A stretch of 64,000 nucleotides of DNA from Brevibacillus brevis (GTDB lineage Bacteria; Bacillota; Bacilli; Brevibacillales; Brevibacillaceae). Where the stretch lies: the NCBI RefSeq assembly GCF_001039275.2, contig NZ_CP030117.1, positions 3,844,001 to 3,908,000 of the forward strand, read 5' to 3'. This document shows, in pieces, positions 25,403-33,032 of this stretch. The position numbers and the translations under genes were made by a program. The notes below the pieces were generated by a model that saw only the letters and a list, made by a program, of their open reading frames with translations, was not told where the DNA came from and did no database searches. How positions within the stretch are numbered: position 1 is the stretch's first letter; every line of letters starts with the position of its first letter.

Positions 25403-25478
25403 TAAGCAGGTATTTGGCACCAATCGAGTTAGTTAATATTTCCAACTAACCCATCAATATCCCTGCTTTAGTTTTTTA
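25403..25478. terminator. long bidirectional terminator-like hairpin
   Basis: Outer arms AAGCAGG/CCTGCTT and an inner GTTAGTT/AACTAAC form an extended hairpin with T-runs on both strands. It separates the nuclease/TGT-like cassette from the small membrane protein. Confidence 0.55.
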
Positions 25479-25645
25479 AACACCTGACTTATTTTGCCAA
25501 ACATTCTCAAGTTTGTCACTAGGGGTATTTTGTAGTTTCTTGTAGATTATATTCTTCGCTACTTTTTACAACAGTATTTAGCTCACCGAACAGGGAGCGA
25601 GTTGCCTGAGCCTTACCTCGCAAATATGTACCTGTCTGCTGGGCG

Positions 25646-25674
25646 CACAAAAGAAAAAGCACCGCTTGAGTGCT
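25646..25674 (-). terminator. terminator of the small membrane protein
   Basis: AGCACTC...GGTGCT followed by TTTTCTTTT on the minus strand. Confidence 0.6.
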
Positions 25675-25930
25675 ATGGAGAAACTTTTTGATTGTAAACC
25701 TCAAGAATACTCCAAAGTCCATAGGCAAAGAAAGCATAGAGACTTAAAAGTATAACGAGGACCAAGCCTAACATGAATACCTTCCCTCTTAACTTTATAA
25801 ACCAAGCGATAACAGAAAAAATTAGAAGCGGCCCCAAAACATACATAGCCAATACTTCAAATATTGCAGAAGCTCCAGCATGCATTAAATTACGCATACC
25901 TTCAAAAAAATTTTGTTCAGACAATTGCAT
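25673..25930 (-). CDS. small membrane protein, two helices
   Basis: 85 residues from the ATG at 25930 (GGGAGGGA upstream). Hydrophobic helices at about 24-46 and 52-74 are followed by a polar tail. Holin-like size, but without a lysis neighbour. Function unknown. A terminator (AGCAC/GTGCT plus T-run) overlaps its end at 25646-25674. Confidence 0.55.
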   Translation of the reverse strand: MQLSEQNFFEGMRNLMHAGASAIFEVLAMYVLGPLLIFSVIAWFIKLRGKVFMLGLVLVILLSLYAFFAYGLWSILEVYNQKVSP

Positions 25931-26061
25931 TCCCTCCCTATTCCATTTTGAGGTAATCACAGGAGGTTGTCTATATCAAAAGCCCCACTTCCTTCGGCAG
26001 GGGTCTCCGATGCTAACCAATCCTTACCTGCTGCGGTCACATGCTAAGGAGGTGCAAGATT

Positions 26062-26112
26062 GTGAAACCTTCACCAATTGTGTTTGATTTTGCAAAAAAA
26101 GCACCTCATTAG
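26062..26112 (+). CDS. possible 16-residue peptide gene
   Basis: A GTG start follows AAGGAGGTG at good spacing, and the frame VKPSPIVFDFAKKAPH ends inside the following terminator. A C-rich hairpin lies upstream. The short length makes it a leader or small-peptide candidate only. No AimR-type receptor is nearby. Confidence 0.25.
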   Translation: MKPSPIVFDFAKKAPH

Positions 26113-26128
26113 GTGCTTATTTTTTTCG
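26096..26128. terminator. bidirectional terminator AAGCACC/GGTGCTT
   Basis: Seven-bp stem flanked by an A-run on the left and a T-run on the right. It serves the minus-strand NDT/TIR-like gene ending at 26109 and any plus-strand transcript. Confidence 0.7.
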
Positions 26129-26912
26129 CCTCGAATTTCAATTGGTTTTCATTAAGAACATACATTATAATTTGCCTCATTTCATCCCGAGTTACATAAA
26201 TTCCAATTGATTCGGCATACTCTTCGATTTCTTCTGTCGTAAACGTACCGTTCTGATTTTTCTCCGTGATAAATCTACGCATTTTATTTAACTCTCTTGC
26301 AGACAATTTGCCAATTCCTCTATCACCACGAAATGCGTATGGTACATCTTTGATAGATAATAATTTTAACATTTTTTCCTCTAAAGCATCGAAACGAGTC
26401 ACAAGATACTTGTCCGCATCGGATACATCAACGCTTTGGATGATACTTTCGCTTTGTATAGCTCTGTATATTGGGTTGTCAGGTTTCTCATCTAAAGCAG
26501 CTTGGCTAACCATCCGTTCGAAGACTTCTTTCAACTCGACTACACCTTTCATGTCATTAGTATAGAAGATCGTTCTTTGCTCGTTTATATCGAACGGAAG
26601 CGTCGTCCCTTTCTCGCAAAGCTGAACTAAAGGCTTTCTAACGGCATGCCTGATCGCAAGTTCATACATTACGTTAGGATTTAAACCAGTTAAGTTTGCC
26701 ACCACAAGGTCGGCACTTAGAATTTGTTCGATTACCTGTCGAGTAATTGACCCTCCATCACTCATCCTGTGAGCAACTACTACCTCGAAGCCAAGCTTCT
26801 CAAGAACTGGTCCCAATACGGCATCAATTACCCCATCTGCTTGCCTTCTTATCAATGATTCGTCAGGACCAATGGGCGTAATAACAAAACAAATCTTCTT
26901 AGCATTCTCCAA
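26109..26912 (-). CDS. nucleoside deoxyribosyltransferase/TIR-like Rossmann protein
   Basis: About 267 residues from a TTG at 26912 with GGGAGG upstream. The first 130 residues (KKICFVITPIGPDES, ADLVVANLTGLNPNVMYELA) carry the N-P-N-V-x-Y-E-L pattern of NDT-like and TIR-like domains that act on nucleotides and recur in phage-defence proteins. The C-terminal 100 residues are helical, ending with a DEMRQIIMYVL unit. An abortive-infection or NAD/nucleotide-depleting function is inferred, not shown. Confidence 0.6.
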   Translation of the reverse strand: MENAKKICFVITPIGPDESLIRRQADGVIDAVLGPVLEKLGFEVVVAHRMSDGGSITRQVIEQILSADLVVANLTGLNPNVMYELAIRHAVRKPLVQLCEKGTTLPFDINEQRTIFYTNDMKGVVELKEVFERMVSQAALDEKPDNPIYRAIQSESIIQSVDVSDADKYLVTRFDALEEKMLKLLSIKDVPYAFRGDRGIGKLSARELNKMRRFITEKNQNGTFTTEEIEEYAESIGIYVTRDEMRQIIMYVLNENQLKFEAKKIST

Positions 26913-27091
26913 AACGTTCAACCTCCCTTTTATGACTCCTTTCGACACAAGGAAGGTATTTCCTTTTACCCAGTCCCTCAACAGGAATATTGCCCCATTT
27001 GTCGAATCGTCTGTGTTAGGGAAGGTGATATCCTGTCAAGAGTCGCCTTCTCTAGCCTAAGCGACCAGAAGAAAAGGAAGGGTGAAGCTGT

Positions 27092-27541
27092 ATGTTTGTT
27101 GCGCAGTTCGACAGAATAGCTGAATATAATTGGCTATCAAAAAAGTTCGCTGATGCTGTAAAGAATCTATACCCTCATCCAGTTGCTATTGTGACTCAAC
27201 AGCTCTTTGATCCTGTGCTTTTTAACCAGTTCGTAGTTTTGAATGACACTACGATTGATATCGTTACTGGTAAAACAGAGAATAACTATGACACAAAATT
27301 TTCATGCTCAATCGAATCCTACCCAATCAAGTCGGTCCAGAAAATCTCAGCAGAATTTTCGGAGACTGCACTGATTCCAAATGACAAATTCGATATTAGC
27401 GCTTTAAAACAAAAGCTAACCATCTCCTTTCATGGGGGGCAAGAAATCGTAATTGACTATATGAAGGCACACCCATATTATCTGCAAGCGTTACTTAAAG
27501 AATTAGACCTATTCTCCAAAGAATTAAAAGCTAGAATGTAA
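27092..27541 (+). CDS. DUF3908-like phage protein
   Basis: 149 residues, with FVAQFDRIAEYNWLSKKF at the start and a strand-rich middle. The sequence resembles DUF3908 proteins of Bacillus phages. GGAAGGGTGAAG lies upstream of the ATG. A GCC-rich hairpin plus T-run closes the gene at 27545-27572. Function unknown. Confidence 0.5.
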   Translation: MFVAQFDRIAEYNWLSKKFADAVKNLYPHPVAIVTQQLFDPVLFNQFVVLNDTTIDIVTGKTENNYDTKFSCSIESYPIKSVQKISAEFSETALIPNDKFDISALKQKLTISFHGGQEIVIDYMKAHPYYLQALLKELDLFSKELKARM

Positions 27542-27542
27542 G

Positions 27543-27572
27543 CCGCCAAATGGTGGCTTTTCTTATTTTTTA
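27543..27572 (+). terminator. terminator of the DUF3908-like gene
   Basis: GCCGCCA/TGGTGGC stem with loop AA, then TTTTCTTATTTTTT. Confidence 0.75.
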
Positions 27573-27799
27573 TCATTGGAGACTCTTCAACTTACGACAA
27601 AGTTAGTTCATTCTTCCTCCGGATCACAGTGCCCGCCCATGCCTTCTTTCCTGACGATTACGTGGTGAAGCTTATTGCATGGCAACTGCTCTTTCACTTG
27701 TCGTCATAGAACGCTGGTCGGAAATTCCAGTATCTCGTCTTGGCTGGCTATTGTTAGCTTCACTACAACACCACCACCTGATTGTTTGTGTTTGTTTTG
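27573..27799. other. accessory stretch without a convincing gene
   Basis: Only very short minus-strand frames (19-29 codons) with weak starts are seen. One ends GGHCDPEEE and may be a decayed gene. Nothing firm can be named. Confidence 0.3.
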
Positions 27800-27836
27800 G
27801 GAAAAGAAAAAGCTACCCAGCCGAAGGCAAGTAGCT
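27800..27836 (-). terminator. terminator of the ArpU-like gene
   Basis: GAGCTACTTGCC/GGCTGGGTAGCTT-type stem (with mismatches) followed by TTTTCTTTT on the minus strand. Confidence 0.6.
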
Positions 27837-27939
27837 CATTCACAATTTTTCATGCTCTCATATTAACAGGGGTGAAGCCTAGTTTTGGTACAAGAAAGGT
27901 TCAGATTATGTACGAAAAACGCCCAATGGAAAAGACGGC

Positions 27940-28416
27940 TCAGATAATGGCAGCCGCCTTTAGGATGAATGTCACTTTATCTATTGCTCTATTCTTGTGA
28001 AAGTCATAGGTGCTCTTTGGCAAGCGTAGCTCAAACTCATAGATATGCTTGTCCCGTTTTTGTTCGAAAAAGCATTTCTGGATTATCTCCCGTCCTTCTA
28101 CATGGAGTGCTCCAACTGCTCTTTCAATTGCCATGCATTTTTGCTCGTAGTTGCGGATCATCAACGGGCGTTCTTCCCTGAGAATGATCGTGTTACCGAC
28201 AATATCGCGTCGAGTACCACGGCCATCAATATCCCCTCTCGTACCATTTCCCTCGATATTTGCCATATCTATTTCCGTGAAGTCGAACTGCTCAGGGAAA
28301 TACTTCTCAACACTGTAAATCTCTACGGCAGCTTTCATCGACGGGTAGGCTTTTAATAGCTCACGTGCTTTCTCTTTGTCTTGAGCATTAACGAACAAAT
28401 CTAATTGTGCGCTCAT
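27940..28416 (-). CDS. ArpU/RinA-like late transcription regulator
   Basis: 158 residues. The C-terminal half (MIRNYEQKCMAIERAVGAL ... YEFELRLPKSTYDFHKNRA) has the ArpU pattern: a sigma-factor-like helix-turn-helix reading YEFEL...S..TFYR. ArpU/RinA proteins switch on packaging, structural and lysis genes. Position between early and late blocks supports that role. The N-terminus has TRGDIDGRGTRRDI, a repeated spacer. Confidence 0.75.
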   Translation of the reverse strand: MSAQLDLFVNAQDKEKARELLKAYPSMKAAVEIYSVEKYFPEQFDFTEIDMANIEGNGTRGDIDGRGTRRDIVGNTIILREERPLMIRNYEQKCMAIERAVGALHVEGREIIQKCFFEQKRDKHIYEFELRLPKSTYDFHKNRAIDKVTFILKAAAII

Positions 28417-28440
28417 CTTTCCAATTCCCCCTCGTGGCAG

Positions 28441-28453
28441 CCCATGCTATAAT
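28441..28453 (+). promoter_or_regulatory. extended -10 promoter facing the HEPN gene
   Basis: TGCTATAAT at 28445-28453. It is followed at 28475-28505 by a GGGCTCCC/GGGGGCTT hairpin with a T-run, so a short leader may be attenuated before the HEPN gene. Confidence 0.45.
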
Positions 28454-28474
28454 TTTCTTGGCGAAAGAAATTAT

Positions 28475-28506
28475 TAGGGCTCCCTGTTTGGGGGCTTATT
28501 TTTTTG
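28475..28506 (+). terminator. leader terminator/attenuator before the HEPN gene
   Basis: GCTCCC/GGGGGC stem followed by TTATTTTTTT, 20-50 bases after the extended -10. Confidence 0.45.
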
Positions 28507-28611
28507 TCATTTTATTTGAATCCAGAAATAATGTGTAAAATAAGATACACTTCTCGCAACCCCAAATTTTGGATACAATTAATAATATTAATGTTAAGGT
28601 TGGTGTTAATC

Positions 28612-29277
28612 ATGACAATGATCAGAGGTTTCTTATACGCTTTAGCTAGGATTAGGTTTGATATTCTCGATAACTTTGCAAACGATGTAGAGGAGGCTAT
28701 CTCAGGCCAGCGAGACTCCTACATTAAATACCTTGAAGAAGAAGCATCAAAGTTATCAGAAGAGGATAAAGATGTTTTTTGGGACTATAATATTGATCGC
28801 GTCGATGAGCTTCGAACAGAATACCCCAACACACTTCGTTCATCTGTTTTAATCAGCTGTTACAGTAACTTAGAAAAAACACTTGTTGATCTACATAAAT
28901 CCATTCGAAAATCTAGTATCGTTCCCATTAGGAAGCTTGAAGATGATTCACTTTCTGGAAGTACCATAGAGAGAGTTGCCACCTGCATAAAAGAAGACTT
29001 GGGGATTACAGTCCCGTTCAACATAGATTCATGGAGTAGAATAATAGTTTACAAGGAAATTCGTAATAAAGTGGTACATGAGCTTGGAAGAATCTCATCA
29101 TCAAGTCCCCTTGTTACTAAAATCGAAACCCTTCCACACGTTCACATTAACAACATAAATGAAATAGTTTTCGAAAATGAATTTTCAAGACAAGTAATTT
29201 ATGACATGAAAACGTTTGTGAAGTCTCTTTTTAAAGAAATTCAGGAATTTAAAGAAGCTCATAAATTAATGTTTTAA
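28612..29277 (+). CDS. HEPN-domain protein, candidate RNase toxin
   Basis: About 221 residues from the ATG at 28612; a longer frame to 28504 exists but has no site. RNKVVH in the last third is the Rx4H motif of HEPN ribonucleases. SVLISCYSNLEKTLVDLHKS is a helix typical of the MAE_28990/RiboL-PSP groups. HEPN proteins act in toxin-antitoxin and abortive infection. No antitoxin is adjacent, so it may be a stand-alone immune effector. A CCCCC/GGGGG terminator follows. Confidence 0.55.
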   Translation: MTMIRGFLYALARIRFDILDNFANDVEEAISGQRDSYIKYLEEEASKLSEEDKDVFWDYNIDRVDELRTEYPNTLRSSVLISCYSNLEKTLVDLHKSIRKSSIVPIRKLEDDSLSGSTIERVATCIKEDLGITVPFNIDSWSRIIVYKEIRNKVVHELGRISSSSPLVTKIETLPHVHINNINEIVFENEFSRQVIYDMKTFVKSLFKEIQEFKEAHKLMF

Positions 29278-29278
29278 T

Positions 29279-29310
29279 TCGCCCCCTTTAAGGGGGTTAT
29301 TTAATTTCTT
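29279..29310 (+). terminator. terminator of the HEPN gene
   Basis: CCCCCTTTAAGGGGG stem followed by TTATTTAATTTCTTTTTT. Confidence 0.7.
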
Positions 29311-29382
29311 TTTTGTTAAATATAATTTGTTGATATTTTCCTTTGCAGTCGGAAAAGTTACTGAAGAAGGAGTGACTTTTCG

Positions 29383-29754
29383 ATGCGGAAATTGATTATC
29401 TTATTGGGCTTCTCTTTGTTTTCGTTCATTACCCCAAGCACTTATGCAGCAGATTTACATCCAAAGCCACCGATAAGGGATATTATCAATTCGATCGATC
29501 ATTGGATTCGAAAAGGTTGGACACTTGAGCAGCATATAAGGCATGAATGTGAAGCACATGAATCATGGAAAATTCCTCGTGGACATAAACGGCTTAAAAA
29601 TTTCAAAATTGTTTCTGTAACTCCATTTGGATCTGGCTATCAAGTCTATGCCACTTACGAAGTAACGGGGACAAAATGCCGAGTCCATGCGAAAGTAAGT
29701 AGGTGTGATGGCATTTGGGAAAATCAAGGGTTTACATTTGATTACCATAAGTAA
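29383..29754 (+). CDS. secreted protein of unknown function
   Basis: 123 residues. The N-terminus is a signal peptide (basic MRK, hydrophobic core, cleavage after STYA). The mature part has two or three Cys, Trp-rich helices and a beta-rich end. RBS AAGGAG. Likely expressed from the lysogen and exported. No family recognised. Confidence 0.65.
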   Translation: MRKLIILLGFSLFSFITPSTYAADLHPKPPIRDIINSIDHWIRKGWTLEQHIRHECEAHESWKIPRGHKRLKNFKIVSVTPFGSGYQVYATYEVTGTKCRVHAKVSRCDGIWENQGFTFDYHK

Positions 29755-29768
29755 TGTTTTGTTAATAC

Positions 29769-30023
29769 TTAATTGCTCATCATTACCAAGCTCTCTAAAT
29801 CAGGTGCATAAGCAAAACCATAGTAAGGATCGCGTGTTGGCTCATGAATTTTGACCGTTTCTGATAATGACCCAGCAAAAACTTCATCTCCTCGGAATAC
29901 AACTTCATCATAATCCCCATCAGTTCGGTACATGATCTTCTTAATAAGACCAGTTTTCCTATCAAATCCTATTTCAATTACGTCGTATACCCCGCCGAAA
30001 ATCTTAATTTTAGGTTGCTTCAT
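29769..30023 (-). CDS. small phage protein, 84 aa
   Basis: Starts at the ATG at 30023 (GGGAGGG upstream), not at the longer frame. The sequence has a repeated strand layout (KIFGGVYDVIEIGFDRKTG) and is soluble. No family recognised. Confidence 0.5.
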   Translation of the reverse strand: MKQPKIKIFGGVYDVIEIGFDRKTGLIKKIMYRTDGDYDEVVFRGDEVFAGSLSETVKIHEPTRDPYYGFAYAPDLESLVMMSN

Positions 30024-30104
30024 ACATTTCCCTCCCATTTATCAAATCGTGTGATAAGTAAACTTATTTAAACTTAAAGCCAACGTGTAATTTGATGGAA
30101 ATTT

Positions 30105-30113
30105 TGTTATACT
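30105..30113 (+). promoter_or_regulatory. extended -10 of the 56-residue membrane-protein gene
   Basis: TGTTATACT, 32 bp upstream of the ATG at 30145, with AGGAGGAA just ahead of the start. Confidence 0.4.
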
Positions 30114-30144
30114 TATAACAAATCACATAGAGGAGGAATGTTCG

Positions 30145-30315
30145 ATGCTCTACATCCTCGGTTTTGTAGCAGCCATTATTGGTGCAGGCTACTTCTTAAC
30201 TGGTTTGTTAAGCCTTAAAGCAAGAGACTCACATTCAATCAAGCATTACAGTGATGATGCATATGCTCAACAAACAATGATTCATCTGTCTCAAAACAAC
30301 ACAAACCCTTTTTAA
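30145..30315 (+). CDS. small membrane protein, 56 aa
   Basis: The frame starts MLYILGFVAAIIGAGYF after GAGGAGGAA and ends NNTNPF. One N-terminal helix (residues 3-25) precedes a polar tail rich in Gln and His. A CACGC/GCGTG terminator with T-run follows at 30319-30348. Too short for routine gene calling, but start site, promoter and terminator agree. Confidence 0.6.
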   Translation: MLYILGFVAAIIGAGYFLTGLLSLKARDSHSIKHYSDDAYAQQTMIHLSQNNTNPF

Positions 30316-30318
30316 TAC

Positions 30319-30348
30319 TGGCACGCTTTACGCGTGTTTTTCTTTTTC
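30319..30348 (+). terminator. terminator CACGC/GCGTG plus T-run
   Basis: Short GC-rich stem around TTTA, followed by TTTTTCTTTTT. Confidence 0.7.
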
Positions 30349-30376
30349 CCTTCTTCTTTCCAAAATTACCGTTTTG

Positions 30377-30670
30377 TTAAGCGATTGCTTTTAGCACACC
30401 TTTGCAAATTGCTTTGCACTCGGTTCCTCCTTCTACTTTGATTGCATAGTAACCGTGAGCATCAGCACCAACATAAAATTCCCATACTTCTGTTTCGTCG
30501 TTATAAAAAATACCAGCGTTACCGTACTTCTTCGCTATTTTCAAAAGCAACTTCCAAGCATCGTTTACATTTTCGATTGGGTTCCACGCGGGATACAAGA
30601 ATTCAACCTGCTCCTTGCTCCACCCCATCACCTTAACTCCCAGCGTTTCAACGATCTGCTGCTCGGTCAT
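30377..30670 (-). CDS. phage ABA-sandwich-like protein (BC1872-like)
   Basis: 97 residues from the ATG at 30670. WSKEQVEFLYPAWNPIENVNDAW and an alternating strand-helix layout ending CKGVLKAIA fit the phage ABA-sandwich/BC1872 group. Function unknown. It overlaps the gene before it by 4 bp (ATGA). Confidence 0.6.
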   Translation of the reverse strand: MTEQQIVETLGVKVMGWSKEQVEFLYPAWNPIENVNDAWKLLLKIAKKYGNAGIFYNDETEVWEFYVGADAHGYYAIKVEGGTECKAICKGVLKAIA

Positions 30671-30921
30671 ACTATCCCCACCGCCTCGCATTCGCCTTCG
30701 CACTCTTCGTCGCTGAAGCTGTCTACCACCCATTCTGGATATCCGTTTTTCTGAAGCAAATTGCGGTTCTCTGAATCGGCTGAGCTGACAGACAGTTGAC
30801 CGTGCATTCGTTCTGGGAAGTATTTCTTCGCGTCCTCCAGCGCTTGCTCTGGCGATTCTGCTGGCAAAGTAGTCGTCTGTTCAACGGTTCCTGATTGACC
30901 TTTGATCTTGTATTCTGTCAT
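30667..30921 (-). CDS. small acidic phage protein, 84 aa
   Basis: Starts at the ATG at 30921 with GGGAGG upstream. The N-terminus is a beta hairpin (YKIKGQSGTVEQTTTL) followed by SPEQALEDAKKYFPERM; the C-terminus is acidic with two Cys. It is coupled to the ABA-sandwich-like gene. Confidence 0.5.
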   Translation of the reverse strand: MTEYKIKGQSGTVEQTTTLPAESPEQALEDAKKYFPERMHGQLSVSSADSENRNLLQKNGYPEWVVDSFSDEECEGECEAVGIV

Positions 30922-31014
30922 GGCTATTTGCCTCCCTAACTGTTGTGTAAATAGTGCTATCAATTCCTAAAATTATCCTGTGATATACTTACTTCATCAC
31001 TTTTCAATGATTGG

Positions 31015-31350
31015 ATGGTACTGCCAATGCTTTTAGATATTTTCCGTGAATGGGCTAAAGATAGGTCTCTTTCCCTAAAATTACTTAATGTCACTTCCGA
31101 AATTACCACCCATGAATTTGTAAACGGCATAAGGATCGCGGATCCATCATCAAAAGTTTTACATGAATCGCCACACTGTTTTGGCCATATCATTGTTTGG
31201 GAGTCACAACAATTTGAAATGGAAGTGCTTCATATCGAGTCTGAGGAATTAATTTATTGGAAGTACCATGAAAAAATAGACTGTAACACTAATCTGAATG
31301 AAATCACTTCTGACTATTTCAAGGTATTACAGACCGGATTACGAATTTAG
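31015..31350 (+). CDS. possible immunity-type or unknown protein, 111 aa
   Basis: The sequence FREWAKDRSLSLKLLNV at the start and GHIIVWESQQFEMEVLHI later, with scattered Trp, slightly resemble the TriTu immunity family; the match is weak. A -10-like TATACT lies at 30984-30989. A terminator (AGCTCAAT/ATTGAGCT plus TTTTCTTT) follows at 31348-31395. Confidence 0.4.
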   Translation: MVLPMLLDIFREWAKDRSLSLKLLNVTSEITTHEFVNGIRIADPSSKVLHESPHCFGHIIVWESQQFEMEVLHIESEELIYWKYHEKIDCNTNLNEITSDYFKVLQTGLRI

Positions 31351-31395
31351 CTCAATACACATTGTGTAAAGCGATTGAGCTCGTTTTCTTTCCTC
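31348..31395 (+). terminator. terminator AGCTCAAT/ATTGAGCT
   Basis: 8-bp stem around a 20-base loop, followed by CGTTTTCTTTCC. Confidence 0.6.
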
Positions 31396-31443
31396 CTGAA
31401 GTTCCAGATGGTAATATTCGGTCTATAAAGGAGGATTGATACT

Positions 31444-31782
31444 ATGCATAAGAATTGGTTCTCCATTGGAGGTTTATTGATTGGCCTTAGTGGATCATTG
31501 ATGTCACTAATTGTTTGCTATGACTATATTTTGGGTGAGTCCTTTAAAGGTCTCGACTTCTTGCTATTTTTGCTGATCATGCTTCCTGCCATTTTCGCTT
31601 TAGTTACGTCCTTTGTAGCCGCACCGATAATCTTGGTACCTTTTATTTGGTCGTTACCGTTCAGTACTTATCTGTGTATTGCTTCAGATGTAAAATGGTT
31701 TGCTATTTCCTGCGTTACATACCTTATTTCCGCATTTTTAAAATTTCAGGGAACCAAAAACCGTATCCATTTATCAAATTGA
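31444..31782 (+). CDS. multi-pass membrane protein, 112 aa
   Basis: Three to four hydrophobic helices span nearly the whole protein after a short MHKNW start. AAAGGAGG lies upstream. No family recognised. It stands alone between a terminator and the hydrolase gene, a lysogenic-conversion type location. Confidence 0.6.
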   Translation: MHKNWFSIGGLLIGLSGSLMSLIVCYDYILGESFKGLDFLLFLLIMLPAIFALVTSFVAAPIILVPFIWSLPFSTYLCIASDVKWFAISCVTYLISAFLKFQGTKNRIHLSN

Positions 31783-31827
31783 ACGTTAATATTAATATCA
31801 TGTCGTAATTTTTCATGAGGGGTATTC

Positions 31828-32703
31828 ATGAAGAAATTTAGAGTACATACCAACGGCATTAAGATAATGGTTCACCAATTTAGTGATTCAGGTACACCAG
31901 TAATTTTTCTCCACTTTATTCGCGGCAATGCTGTTGTTTGGAATGGGGTAATACCCTATTTTGTGGATCATTACACTGCAATTGCCATCGATTTGCGTGG
32001 TCACGGAGAATCTGATCAACCTGAAACTGATTACGAAATTTCAACCCTTGCGATTGACTTAATAGGCGTTCTAGATTCTCTTAATTTTGATGCCGTCCAT
32101 ATTGTAGGAAGTTCCCTCGGTTGTTACGTTGGTACATACTTAGCATCAAAATTTCCTTCCCGAGTTTTATCCATCGTTAATTCTGATGGAGCAATGCAAA
32201 ATCATTCAGGGCCAAACGGTAAATTTGCTGATAAAAAGGAAGCCTTTCTTGAGAAACTCCGGGAACCAGATTTAGTTTTCTCTTCGATCGAAGACTACGT
32301 TAATTACGAGAAAGCACGCAGAACCCATTGGAATCATGTTCTTGAGAAGGCAATCACCGATGGTTGGGCAATCTCGATGCGTGAACAAAAAGCTGGGCAC
32401 TTTTCCCTCTACACCACTAATCAAACATTTATTCAAATCATGGGATCTTTGTACGATCTTAAACTTGAGAGCTTATATAAAACCCTCTCATGTCCAATAC
32501 TTTTCCTCCCTGCAGCCATTCACCGGAACTTTGATGAAAAAAACCAATTCATACATGAAGTATTGAAATATGCACACCCCCTAAGCAAATGTGTAAGTAT
32601 ACCTGAGACAAAGCATATAATGTTGTTTGACCACTATAAGGAAGTAAGTCAAGAAATCTTATCGTTTTTCAATAATCTAGATAAACAGTCAGGCTTAACA
32701 TAA
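31828..32703 (+). CDS. alpha/beta hydrolase
   Basis: 291 residues. HIVGSSLGCYVGTYLA holds the nucleophile elbow (GSSLG), AIAIDLRGHGESDQPETDYE the usual D-R-G-H-G-x-S motif, and ETKHIMLFDH the catalytic His region. The oxyanion HG motif is unusual (HFIRGN). Likely an esterase or lipase-like enzyme of unknown substrate, carried as cargo. RBS GAGGGG. Confidence 0.8.
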   Translation: MKKFRVHTNGIKIMVHQFSDSGTPVIFLHFIRGNAVVWNGVIPYFVDHYTAIAIDLRGHGESDQPETDYEISTLAIDLIGVLDSLNFDAVHIVGSSLGCYVGTYLASKFPSRVLSIVNSDGAMQNHSGPNGKFADKKEAFLEKLREPDLVFSSIEDYVNYEKARRTHWNHVLEKAITDGWAISMREQKAGHFSLYTTNQTFIQIMGSLYDLKLESLYKTLSCPILFLPAAIHRNFDEKNQFIHEVLKYAHPLSKCVSIPETKHIMLFDHYKEVSQEILSFFNNLDKQSGLT

Positions 32704-32772
32704 TGAGCTTGTGTGCCCGTCTATTTTTGTCCCAACTCCCTGTGGCATAATAACCACAAAGGGGTTGGTCAC

Positions 32773-32991
32773 GTGGAAAAGTCGTTTTATTACTCGGTGT
32801 CTTGGTCCGAAGTTAATTACTTGAAAGAAACATTGCAGTCTATAGAGATACCGTTTGCAATTGAACAGCCGTCAGATAAACTGCAACTTGCTGCTGGAGA
32901 AGTTGCGTTTGTTTTTCCAGACATGCATGTAAGGGTTTATCGCCATATTCATGAGCTATTTGGCAGCCATGGGCGAGCTTACCCCAGATAA
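32773..32991 (+). CDS. small phage protein, 72 aa
   Basis: GTG start at 32773 after AAAGGGG. The sequence (YYSVSWSEVNYLKETLQS ... VRVYRHIHELFG) is predicted alpha/beta and soluble. No family recognised. Convergent with the replication operon. Confidence 0.5.
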   Translation: MEKSFYYSVSWSEVNYLKETLQSIEIPFAIEQPSDKLQLAAGEVAFVFPDMHVRVYRHIHELFGSHGRAYPR

Positions 32992-33032
32992 TTCATTGGT
33001 AAAACGCCCAGTCTGTCGTAACATTCAGTGGT

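Noticed and set aside
25519-25737. 72-codon minus-strand frame overlapping the small membrane protein
   Set aside because: No ribosome-binding site; it runs through a terminator and overlaps a better supported gene.
26062-26112. Arbitrium-like signal peptide
   Set aside because: The 16-residue frame has no secretion signal and no AimR-like TPR receptor gene is next to it; kept only as a low-confidence small peptide.
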